Shown here: one piece after another, positions 1 through 8,637 of the stretch
How positions within the stretch are numbered: the first letter of the stretch is position 1
How the letters are laid out: each line of letters begins with the position of its first letter
Assembly (NCBI GenBank): GCA_003049465.1
Contig: PYSS01000257.1
Location: 1 to 13,691 of the forward strand
Direction: 5' to 3'
DNA from: Magnaporthiopsis rhizophila
Taxonomy: Eukaryota; Ascomycota; Sordariomycetes; Magnaporthales; Magnaporthaceae
DNA length: 13,691 nucleotides
Position numbers and translations under genes: made by a program
Notes under the pieces: model-generated
The model's database searches: none
The model's input: the letters and a program-made list of their open reading frames with translations, nothing else
Told to the model about the DNA's origin: nothing

Positions 1-1230
1 AGCCCAAACTTATCGATAATTTAATATGCAAAAAATTGGTGCAAAATGATAAAAAAAACCTTTAAATTGGTTAAAAAATAATTAATTGGTTATTTATTAT
101 AAGGCATTATTTGAAAATATTCCGAACCTAAATTAGCAATTAATATAATTATATGTGCTAAATTATAAAAATATAAACCCTAATATAAACTATTATAATA
201 AACTTTTTTGGGCCAGAAATTTATATAACAATTATCGGTAATATATAATTAAAAAATTAAAGCATAATTTTTTTTTATAAAAAAAAAGAAAAAAATTAAT
301 GCAATATTTATAATAGGAATACCAATTTCCGAAATGGTAAATGGCAAAAATAGGTTATAAAAATTTTGCAGCAATTTTCGAATTATTGCCAGTATATTTT
401 ATAATATGCTTAATAGGAATTTTTATATACCAGATATGCAAAAAACCGAAATATAAGATATATATAAAAAAAAAAAAAAAATCTGGACGGATAAATTTGC
501 CTAATCGATAAAAATAATTAAAATCCGGAAATAAACGCCCTAAACAAAAAATTAAAAAATTTACCCGAAAATAAAACACGGATAAGGTAATAACCAGCAA
601 AATTTTTAATAATAATAATTACCGATTAATATAAATATATTAGGATAATAATATATTGGAAAAAGCGAAAAATAAAAATTATAATCAATTGCAAAGCTTA
701 AAAAAATTATTTTTTGCCAAAAGCGGTAAAAAAATACAATATTCCGATATATTAAAAAAAAACCATATAATTTTATAATAATAAAATAAAAGCTAATTAT
801 ATTTAACAAAGGAAAAATCGATATTAAAATTAATTAATTTAAATTTTGATTTTTGGGGAAAATTTGCAAAATAATCCTGAATATTATAAATATAAAAAGG
901 GAAAACCTAATTTTAGGCCTTTTATAGCTTAAAAAATATAATTTTTTAATAAATTAAATTACCGAACAAATTTAATAAAAAAATTATTATTAATTAATAA
1001 AAAAGCCTAATAATTATGGATCCCGGGTAATAAAAAACGGATACCAGAAAGGGCAATTATAATAGTAGCAAAATTTGGCAATTAATCCTAACAAATTATA
1101 CTAATCAAAATACTAATAAATATAAATACAAATGGATCCGATAAGCAAAAAATTACCAAAAAAAGATTTAAAAATATTTTTGAAAAATACCATAAATATT
1201 GGAAATTGTTCCAAAAAAATTTGGAAATAA
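1..1230. other. A+T-rich RIP-type desert, no gene recognised
   Basis: Extremely A+T-rich sequence with stop codons in every frame at short intervals. The two longest open stretches (minus strand, 355-600 and 606-809) translate to runs of Phe, Tyr, Ile and Lys, the composition expected from A+T-rich DNA, and show no domain. By position it probably held the gag and protease part of the Ty3/gypsy element whose reverse transcriptase becomes readable from about 1230, but I could not see a zinc knuckle or a protease motif. No LTR was recognised at the left edge. Confidence 0.7.
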
Positions 1231-2072
1231 TATTACCAAAATATGGACTATTTAACCACAAAATTAAATTTAAACCGGAAGTATAACTTAAATATTAAAA
1301 GTTGTACCGATTAAATTTTTAATAAAAAAAGCTATTATAAAAATAATTTAAAAAAAAATCAGGAAAGGATTTATCAAATTTTTTAATTTCCTTATAGGAT
1401 ATAAAATTTTATTTATTCCCAAAAAAAATAAAAAGGAACAAATATATATCGATTACCGTTTGTTAAATTAAAAAATAATAAAAGATTGGTATTTTTTATT
1501 TTTGATTAATAAATTTAAAAATAGGCTTGGGAAAAGCCGGTGGTTTATAACCTTAAATTTATACAAAATTTATGGTTTATTAAAAATTAAGGAAAAGAAT
1601 AAATAAAAAACCGCTTTTCGGACCAAATTTGGAATTTTTAAATTATTAATAATAATTTTCGGGTTTATTAATATACCAGTTATATTTTAGCAAATAATTA
1701 ATTATATATTACAAAAATATTTTAATATTTTTACCCTTATATACCTGAATAATATTTTGATTTTTTTAAAAATGCTAGAAAAATATAAATAATATATATA
1801 TATAAAATATTGCAAAAATTATAAAATGCAAAATTTTTAATTAATCCGGACAAATATATATAATATTTTTTAAAAGTGGTTTTTTTTGGGTTTGTTATTA
1901 AATAAGGAAAAATTCGGATGGAACCCAAAAAGGTATAAATAATAAAAAATTAGCCTATATTTATTACGGTTAAAAAAGTACAAGGTTTTTTAAAATTTTT
2001 AAATTTTTACCGAAAATTTATCCGAAATTTTAACAAAAAGGTTATATTATTTATAAATTTTACCAAAAATAA

Positions 2073-2403
2073 TACCCAGTTTTATTAGGGGATATAAAAA
2101 TAAATAATTTTTAAATTGCTAAAAAAAGCTATTATTTAAATACCGGTATTAATAATACCAAACCCATAAAAACTTTTTAAGGTTAAAATTGATGCGTTAA
2201 ATTTTGTTATTAAAAAATAGCTGGAATAGCAAAACGANTACCCAGTTTTATTAGGGGATATAAAAATAAATAATTTTTAAATTGCTAAAAAAAGCTATTA
2301 TTTAAATACCGGTATTAATAATACCAAACCCATAAAAACTTTTTAAGGTTAAAATTGATGCGTTAAATTTTGTTATTAAAAAATAGCTGGAATAGCAAAA
2401 CGA
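2073..2403. repeat. Exact 165-bp tandem duplication separated by a single N
   Basis: Bases 2073-2237 and 2239-2403 are identical by eye over all 165 positions, and the only base between them is the N at 2238. The surrounding RNase H reading frame needs one copy only. Two contig ends that overlap by 165 bp and were joined with one N would give exactly this, so I read it as an assembly artefact rather than biology. Removing one copy and the N restores continuity of the pol remnant. Confidence 0.9.
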
Positions 2404-3927
2404 TTAAAAAAGGTTATATTTTTGTGCATTTTTTTCGCAAAAATTGAATAAATCTAAACTGAATTATCAAATTTATAATAAAAAGCTTTTTATTATTATT
2501 AAAGTTTTGGAAAAGTGAAAGGTATATTTGTACAAAGCTAACCACCAAATTATAATATATACCGATCATAAAAACCTATTATAATTTATTATTAGCCAAA
2601 TGCTAAATAAAAAATAAATCCGATAAAACCAGTTTTTTTAAAATTATAATTTTCGAATTAAGGTTAGGAAAGGATTAAAAAATGGCCAAGCGGATATTTT
2701 AAACCGTTAATTAAATTATTAGGTAAATATATTACCAAAAATATGCGCAGTTTTGGCCAAAAGATTAAACGGATCCCTGATTCCGGTATAGCGGGCATTA
2801 GCCAAAATAATCCGACAAAAAAGCTGGATCCCAAAAAAAATCCAGCAAATTTATAGCCAAATAATTAATAAATATTAAAAGGTTACTAAAACCTAAAAAA
2901 AGCTTTGGTAATATTATAAATTTATAAAAATTTGTGCTAAAATATAAAATATAATTAAAAATTGCAAAAATTATGCAAAAAACAAAATTATAAGTATAAA
3001 TTTTATGGTTTACTATAATTTTTGCTAATATTTAGCAAAATATAGCAAAAAATTATGGCGGATTTTGTTATAAAACTATCCAAATTAAAAAAACCCTTTA
3101 TAAATATCCAATACAATAATATTATAATAATAATCGACCAATTTATTAAATATATTATATACCTATTATTTAAAAAAAATGCAAAGGTTATAAATTTAGC
3201 TTATATTTTTATCCGGAATATAATTGCAAAATACGGAATACCGAAATATATAATTTTAAACCGAAACAAATTGTTTAATAACAAGTTTTGGAAATAGTTT
3301 ATAACAAGCTTAGGTGCAAAATATGCCTTTTTTACGGTTTATTATTTTTAAATAAATAAGCAAACGGAACGAACAAATTAAATTATAGAATAATATTTAT
3401 ATTATTTTGTTAATTATAAATAAAATAATTAAATATAATTATTTTTTATAGCATAATTTATATATAACAGTTTAATGCACAAAAGTACAGGAATTATATT
3501 GTTTTATGCAAATTACGGGTATATATTTATAATGTATAAAAAATTTAGGGCAGGATTATATATTTTAATAATAAAAATATAAATAAAAAAATTTATTAAA
3601 CTGTATAAAAACTTTTAGGTAAAACTAAAAAAATTGTAATAATGCATATTTATGCAGGCTAATAAAAAAAGGATCGAAAAACCAACCTTTAAAAAGGGGG
3701 ATAGCGTTTATTTTTTTCGATACAATATTAAAATAAAACAATTAAGCAATAAATTAAACTATAAAAAATTGGAACCGTTTAAAATCCTAAAAAAGATTTC
3801 TAATATTAATTATAAATTTTAATTATTACCAATTATGTACAACTATCCGATTTTTTACGTAAATTTGTTTAAACCAGTATTATTAAAATTTAAAAATAAC
3901 AAATTAATAAAAATCGATCTAAAATAA

Positions 3928-4087
3928 AAGTATAAAATCGAAAAAATTTTGAATAAAATATTATTAATAAAATTAAGCATTATTTAGTTAAATGGGCAAA
4001 ATATAAAATTAAAAAAAGCATTTGGGAAAAAAAGATAAATTTAAAAGGCATATTAAAGGTTTTCGAGAAGTACCAACGGAAAGTTTT
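3928..4087 (+). pseudogene. Chromodomain at the C-terminus of the decayed integrase
   Basis: The first part reads KYKIEKILNK; after a one-base shift the frame continues HYLVKWAKYKIKKSIWEKK and then LKGILKVFEKYQRK. The Tyr-Leu-Val-Lys-Trp core and the later Trp-Glu are chromodomain hallmarks. In chromoviruses this module is thought to steer integration to marked chromatin. It is broken here by the frameshift and by an in-frame stop in the first frame. Confidence 0.75.
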
Positions 4088-4139
4088 TAAAAAAAAATTA
4101 ATACCAGTGCCAAAATTCGGATTTTAATTTGGAACACCA

Positions 4140-5335
4140 ATATCAAAATAATTTATCTGATTAAAACAAGGCCAGTAGATTAAAATCGGGATTAACCCTA
4201 TAATCGGCCCAGCTCGGAAATAACAAAGGAAAATTAGGGGTTAGCAAATTTAAAAAAGCAATAAGGGCCTAAACGGCCGCCTTTTCGGCCTTTTTTTATT
4301 TAACCCGCTCCAGCTTTTTAATATTATCGATTTTGCAATAAATAGCACGTATTATTTTTTTTAACCATATTTGTTTTTATTATTATAAACAAAGGATTTT
4401 TTTTTCGCTTTTTCCAGTTTGGTTTTTAATTTGTTGTGCTAAACTATAATATTCCGAAGTTTGGCAGGTAAAGGGTTTAAAATGTTGCAATTAAAACGAT
4501 TAATACAAAAATATTCCATATACCGAAAAGAATCCTAAAAAAAGGCTATATATAAGGCGCAACCCAAAAATTTGCAATAAAAATAAAAAGGTATATCAAA
4601 AAAACAAAGAAAAATAATAATTAAAAGTTTTTTGCAATAAAGGGTTTTTTTGGCAAAACGGTATTTTTGCACCCGATTAAATATTCTGTTAAAAAAAAAA
4701 GGGGAACGGGAAATAGCAAAAAAAAAAAATATTTGCTATTAATAAAAGGACAGAGCTGCAAATATGGTTAAAAAGATTTGGCCTAAAAGGGGAAACCTGA
4801 TATTATAACCATAACTGGCAAAGGGCAGAAGGGCTGGGGCTAACCCCCAGCATAATATTTTTACCCTGCAATTATAAAAGCCAAAAGTTAAATAATTAAG
4901 GCCAGAATAATACAAAGGGTTATATAATTAGGTACTTACCTAATCAGGATTTGTGGATCTGTAATAAAGCAATAAATCCAAAAATTTGTGAATTTGTAAC
5001 AAAATAACAGATCCAAAGATTTATAAATTTGTAACAAAGCAACAAATCCAAAAAAATATAGTACGGAAAAATTATAAATATATAAAAATAAAGGTTTCCT
5101 ATTGTATTGGATAGTTTTTGATTAAGGTTTTGGCATTAGTTAATCTAAATTAGCTCCAAAGCAACCCTTTAGGCAAACAATCGAAACCTTTGTTACTACT
5201 CCAGTTTCCCAGCACAAGCGATTTTGTGAAGATCATACTGCTTAGCACCTCTCCTAGCGTACCTTACCCTAGGAGCAGAGAACCGTTTGTAACATTTGCA
5301 GCATTAAATTATAGTGCTTTGCAGGGCCCAATCTA
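4140..5335. repeat. Copy 1 of a ~1.1-kb dispersed repeat (more degraded)
   Basis: This block matches 5712-7195 in the same orientation along its length once the solo LTR in copy 2 is removed. Anchor pairs are 4261/5828 (ATAAGGGCCT), 4479/6068 (AAAATGTTG), 4775/6636 (GATTTGGCCT) and 5115/6971 (GTTTTTGATTAAGG). Most differences look like transitions, with copy 1 the more A+T-rich. On the minus strand near 4240-4310 a peptide related to LERIKQEEAERAAVQAL in copy 2 is readable but interrupted by stops. It directly follows the chromovirus pol end, so it could be that element's 3' region and LTR. An unrelated element inserted there is equally possible. Exact ends were not resolved. Confidence 0.65.
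4947..5051. repeat. Three-unit 35-bp tandem repeat with hairpin-forming units
   Basis: Units 4947-4981, 4982-5016 and 5017-5051 are each 35 bp and differ at a few positions. A complete unit begins GGATTTGT and ends near ACAAATCC, so it can fold on itself. The array lies inside copy 1 of the 1.1-kb repeat, at the place where copy 2 has a 40-bp triplicate. Confidence 0.8.
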
Positions 5336-5711
5336 ACTGAACGTGCGCCCGCCGTCCCTGTGATTAGCGCTTCACTTCCCCTGTGCACGTTATTAATTTC
5401 AACAGGAGATTTTTAATAATAAGGTATATTACTATAATTGGTGGTACCTGGTTAAATGGGTAAGATATAAATATAAATATAATATATAAGAAAAAGAAAC
5501 AAACCTTAGGAATTGCTAGAAGGCTTTATAAAAGTATCGGCAGAAGCAATTATAAAAGAGTTAGCAAAAAAAAAAATAATGCGCTAAGTGCGCGGAAAGG
5601 CGTGAACCTTTTTATATGCTTAATTAGGGTATATTAGGAATTAAATCCAGGACTTTCCATTTAAAGGAACAAGTGCGTTACTATTATGCTATGCAATTAA
5701 AAGAAAGGTTA
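5336..5711. other. Spacer between the two 1.1-kb repeats
   Basis: No protein-coding region is visible. An inverted pair ACGTGC (5340-5345) / GCACGT (5384-5389) encloses about 38 bp of G+C-richer sequence. The rest is A+T-rich up to the tRNA-like segment at about 5625-5700. I see no target duplications that would define an inserted element. Confidence 0.5.
5625..5700 (-). ncRNA. Degraded tRNA-like segment with A and B boxes (possible SINE head)
   Basis: On the minus strand, TAGCATAATAGTAAC (5691-5677) fits a tRNA D-arm/A box: GCAT and ACGC can form the four-base D stem around an AATAGTA loop. GGATTTAATTCC (5648-5637) is what C-to-T and G-to-A changes would make of the B box GGGTTCGATTCC. Between them TTCC and GGAA flank a seven-base loop, as in an anticodon arm, but two extra bases spoil a normal stem. 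No clean acceptor stem was found. It is probably a mutated tRNA gene or the tRNA-derived head of a SINE extending toward lower coordinates; chance resemblance is not excluded. Confidence 0.4.
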
Positions 5712-6154
5712 TTGAAGGAAATAATAATTAACCCGATTAAAAAAGGGCAAATAAGTTAGGGTTAAAAGTAACCCCGAGACCAGCCTAATTAAAAGGAAGG
5801 GATTTAAGGGGCGGGAGGTTAGAAGGAATAAGGGCCTGTACGGCTGCCCGTTCGGCCTCCTCCTGCTTTATCCGTTCCAATTTTTTAATACTATTAATGC
5901 CCCGGGATAATGCGCGCAATTTTCGCTTTAACTAAAGGTTTTTCTGTTTTTGCAAATGGTTTAAGCGGTTATTAAGAGTATAATATTTATTTTTTATGGC
6001 CCGAATGGCTGCCTCCAACTATTGGTATTGGTAATTAATAAAGCGGAGCTGTTTAAAGGATGGGCCTAAAATGTTGTATCTAAAATGGTCAATATGGAGA
6101 TATTTTATATAATAAAACGAGTTTTAAGGGGAGGTTTTATATTTTATCCACTTA

Positions 6155-6429
6155 AAAATTGTTGGGATCAATGCTGATTATAATAAGGCGATCGGTAACG
6201 ATAAGATAAGGGACCTGCAACGTAGGTGCAGGGTAGGTAGTTGTATTAAAGGAATAAAAGGATAAGTCCATAAGGAAGAGGAAATCTCCCTTGGATCCCT
6301 TGGAGGGATAGGTCCTATATATGCACGTTTGGCATGGCCCGTGCCCTGCCCGTGGCCTGGCCTGTGGCTAGGCCTGTGGCCTGCTGTAATACCTGGATGC
6401 ATATATATAATATATGCGCCAACAAAAAT
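6155..6429. mobile_element. Solo LTR A (6160-6424) with AAAAT target duplication
   Basis: The 265-bp unit begins TGTTGGGATC and ends GCGCCAACA, so its ends are inverted repeats with the TG...CA boundaries of an LTR. It is flanked by AAAAT at 6155-6159 and 6425-6429, a perfect 5-bp target duplication. No internal retrotransposon sequence is attached, so it is a solo LTR, presumably left by recombination between two LTRs. It is closely similar to 7724-7999. The interior holds a G+C-rich run of degenerate GGCCTGTGGC-like units around 6330-6385. The minus-strand 148-codon open frame crossing it (6624-6178) is not a gene. TGTTG/CAACA termini and a 5-bp duplication suit either Ty1/copia or Ty3/gypsy. 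Confidence 0.92.
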
Positions 6430-6795
6430 CTTATGGTAATAAATACAAAAGGGCATGGGAATAGCAGATAAAAGAATAATAGTAAAAAGATTTTTCCAAT
6501 AAAGTGTTAAGAAGGCTGCTGGTTTATATTTCTGCACCCGACCAGATATTTTGTTACGGTAAAAAGGGTAAAATAAAGGGAAGGAAAATATATACCATTT
6601 AATAACGGAAGGGCAGTAAAACATATGGCTAAAGGGATTTGGCCTGGAAAGGGAAACCTGATATTACAATTATATTATATTTGGAGGGGATAAAAAGGCT
6701 GGGACGCTAATCCCTAATGATATGCTTTAACCTTAAAGCGGGGTAATACGGTTATAACACTGCCAAAGGTTACGTAAAAAAAATATATAACCTGG

Positions 6796-6915
6796 TGATT
6801 TGTAATTTGTTTCACAAATTATAAATCAAAAAGGTTATTTTATAATCTGTTTTATAAATTATAAATTAAAAAGTGTGCTTTGTAATTTATTCTGCAGATT
6901 ATAAATTAAGGAACC
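6796..6915. repeat. Three-unit 40-bp tandem repeat
   Basis: Units 6796-6835, 6836-6875 and 6876-6915 align over 40 bp each, sharing a TGTAAT...AAATTATAAAT core. They occupy the same place in copy 2 as the 35-bp triplet in copy 1 (4947-5051), but with a different unit length, so the arrays were reshaped independently or have diverged strongly. Confidence 0.72.
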
Positions 6916-7204
6916 TAGGACGGGCAGGCAGTCCGGGTATAAAAAAAGAAGGGTTTCCAGCCCCTAGGTAGTTTTTGATTAAGGCTTCGGTATTAGTTAA
7001 CCTAAATTAACTCCAAAATACCCTTTTGGGCAAGCAATATAAATAATTATTTTACCGGACCTTAAATTACGTGCAAGGCGACCTTATAATTCACTACTGC
7101 TTAACACCACCCTTAAGTACCCTATTTTAGGAGCAGAAGGGTTGTGATTGTAACAGCCCTGTAAAATACTAAAATTAATGCTGCAAAGCCTTAAAGTAAG
7201 TGGT

Positions 7205-7325
7205 GGTTTTGTCACGGGACTAGACCAAGGTAGTACCCGTTACACCAAAGCAAAAGGGAACGTTGTCATATCCGGGGCTACAACGTGCTTGGTCCTTATA
7301 TAAGGGATCGTACCGTGACAGGTTT
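7205..7325. mobile_element. 111-bp solo LTR-like element (7210-7320) with GGTTT duplication
   Basis: The unit starts TGTCACGGGACTAGACC and ends ATCGTACCGTGACA, giving perfect 8-bp inverted termini TGTCACGG/CCGTGACA with TG...CA ends. GGTTT is present immediately on both sides (7205-7209 and 7321-7325). CTTATATAAG at 7295-7304 is a TATA-like element, as expected of an LTR promoter. At 111 bp it is very short for a fungal LTR. It may be a short LTR, a terminal-repeat miniature retrotransposon, or an internally deleted LTR. It is not obviously RIP-mutated. Confidence 0.85.
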
Positions 7326-7723
7326 AAACTTTATTATTTAGGTGAGGGGCAGCTAACTTTACTCGTTTATATACTTTTTAATATTAGTACCGCGGGTTTT
7401 ACGCAGGCGGGCATTCCAGTGCTTTAAGCCTATTTCTAAAAAATTATTTTGTATAAGGTTGGTAAAAAATCGACCCATGGCCATTAAAACCATCTCCGCG
7501 TTAAGCGGACAAATTTAATTTAATTAAATTAATAACGATTCAAAAAGCGGGTAACTTATAGGGTTGTAACCCTTATAAAACCAGTAATTTATAAAGTATT
7601 AATCTTTTATAAAATAAATAATTTGCAGGGCAGTAACCCTTATAAGGTGGGCTTGCAAGCGCAAGCTGCATACACAGCTTTTATAAGGTAAATGGCATGT
7701 ATAACCCTTATAGGGTAGGTTAT
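7326..7723. other. Non-coding stretch with palindromic AACCCTTATA motifs
   Basis: No gene is visible. From about 7552 the sequence contains repeated near-palindromes built on AACCCTTAYARGG: 7552-7582 (TTATAGGGTTGTAACCCTTATAA core), 7625-7651 and 7700-7723. More copies follow at 8008-8030 and 8134-8155, so solo LTR B inserted into the series. GCTTGCAAGCGCAAGC at 7651-7666 is a further local inverted repeat. Confidence 0.6.
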
Positions 7724-8004
7724 TGTTGGGATCAATGCTGATTATAATAAGGGGATCGGTAACGATAAGATAAAGGGCATGCAGGGTAAGTGCAGGGTAG
7801 GTAATTGTATTAAAAGTAATAGGATAAAGAGTATAAGGAAGAGGAAATCTTTCCTGGATCTTTTGGAGGGATAGGTTCTATATATACACGTTTGGCATGG
7901 CCCGTGCCCTGCCCGTGGCCTGGCCTGTGGCTTAGCCCGTGGCTAGGCTTGTAGCCTGCTGTAATACCTAGATGCATATATATAATATATACACCAACAG
8001 TTAT
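7719..8004. mobile_element. Solo LTR B (7724-7999) with GTTAT target duplication
   Basis: The 276-bp unit begins TGTTGGGATCAATGCTG and ends ACACCAACA, and is flanked by GTTAT at 7719-7723 and 8000-8004. It is the same family and orientation as LTR A: both have the shared start, the GATCGGTAACGATAAGATA block, the GGAAGAGGAAATCT block, the G+C-rich GGCCTG minisatellite and the GCATATATATAATATAT end. Length differences include an additional GGC-rich unit and a spacer change. It has no attached internal domain. The minus-strand 75-codon open frame (8037-7810) lies mostly inside the LTR and is not a gene. Confidence 0.92.
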
Positions 8005-8456
8005 ATACATAACCCTTACAGGGTAAATGCATTGCATAATTAACTATATGCCTTAACTAAATATACAGGAAGTGCAGGGTAGGTTAGGTACATACCCTAG
8101 CCTTAAACTAATTATATAATTTAGCCCTAACCGGTATAAGGGTTACAGGGTAGGCTACTCTGGTACATGCAGTAGTTATTTTTAATATTATGTATTTGAC
8201 AGCCACCCTACCGGTAAAGGCGGTACTAAAAGAGGTTTGTACGTATGCTGACTTATTCTCCCTTTATAAACGGGAGTTCAGTGCCGCCTAAGGGTTGCAG
8301 GCTGGCAGGCTATTTTACAAGTGCGTTACGGCAACCATAACACGAACCACCGCCAGCATTCCAGCACGAGTGGGGACGGGTCCGCCCCTTTAACGGAGCC
8401 CCAAACCCAAACGTCCGCCCTGGTACCCAGGCCAGGAGACGAGCCAGCACTGCCTA
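8005..8456. other. Non-coding transition from repeat desert to G+C-rich DNA
   Basis: No coding region is seen. The first 150 bp continue the AACCCTTA/TAAGGGTT palindrome series (8008-8030, 8134-8155). Around 8219-8293 an imperfect inverted pair GGCGGTACT/AGTGCCGCC could form a long stem. G+C content rises from about 8330 and stays mixed up to the inverted-repeat element at 8465. Confidence 0.5.
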
Positions 8457-8637
8457 ATAACAAAGGGTTCGGCTGCAGGGACCGCGCGTTTGGTTAGAGA
8501 AACCGCAAACAGCGGGTCCAATCGGCCCACACGGTGCAGCCATAATTTTGGTTTATACCTCGATCAATTTGAGTGTATTTTGCTAGGAAAAAAAAAATGA
8601 AACAATACAAATGGTGCACCTGTGTTAATCGCAATAA

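Larger units (their letters stand above)
1230..4120 (+). pseudogene. RIP-degraded Ty3/gypsy chromovirus pol (RT, RNase H, integrase, chromodomain)
   Basis: Translating across stops and frame breaks gives Ty3/gypsy pol domains in the usual order. Reverse transcriptase: IDYRLLN at 1448-1468, a decayed version of PFGLTNAP then a Gln-to-stop change near 1651-1690, and YLNNIL at 1742-1759 where active elements have YLDDIL. RNase H: about 2178-2700, with an intact YTDHKNL at 2558-2578 and GQADILNR near its end. Integrase core: the longest open piece is 3055-3297 (80 codons), keeping the first catalytic Asp at 3136-3138, while the later SDRD motif has become LNRN. C-terminal chromodomain: 3928-4087, with HYLVKWAKY and SIWE visible after a frameshift near 3970. 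The changes are mostly transitions (Asp to Asn, Gln to stop), as RIP produces. Integrase plus chromodomain places it in the chromovirus group, which is family knowledge. It cannot encode active enzymes. Confidence 0.88.
5712..7195. repeat. Copy 2 of the ~1.1-kb repeat, interrupted by a solo LTR
   Basis: This is the less degraded partner of 4140-5335; without the inserted LTR at 6160-6424 the lengths are similar. On the minus strand, about 6110 down to 5780, a reading frame ending LERIKQEEAERAAVQAL is legible, preceded by a Lys/Gln-rich segment with heptad-like spacing, and broken by TAG codons that look like mutated CAG. The frame looks like the C-terminal coiled-coil tail of an unidentified element protein. 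The upstream peptide continues on the far side of the LTR, so the LTR landed inside this old frame. I do not recognise the family. Confidence 0.65.

Noticed and set aside
355..809. Two minus-strand open frames (81 and 67 codons) in the left desert
   Set aside because: Composition is almost only Phe, Tyr, Ile, Lys and Leu from A+T-rich DNA. There is no domain and no similarity between them.
1737..1928. Minus-strand 63-codon open frame
   Set aside because: It is antisense to the decayed reverse transcriptase (YLNNIL region) and has no features of its own.
4947..5051. CRISPR-like array
   Set aside because: The units are contiguous 35-bp tandem repeats without spacers, in a eukaryotic transposon-rich region.
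5340..5389. Small inverted-repeat transposon bounded by ACGTGC/GCACGT
   Set aside because: The inverted repeat is only about 6-7 bp, with no target duplication and no second copy in the window.
6178..6624. Minus-strand 148-codon open frame with a Gly/His/Arg-rich part
   Set aside because: It spans the boundary of solo LTR A; its right part is old repeat sequence and its left part the LTR minisatellite, so it is an accidental fusion frame.
7810..8037. Minus-strand 75-codon open frame
   Set aside because: Most of it is the same LTR minisatellite in solo LTR B, and the frame starts outside the LTR.
7552..8155. Telomere repeat tract
   Set aside because: The AACCCTTA motifs resemble fungal CCCTAA telomere units, but they are not tandem, are palindromic, and include intervening unique sequence.
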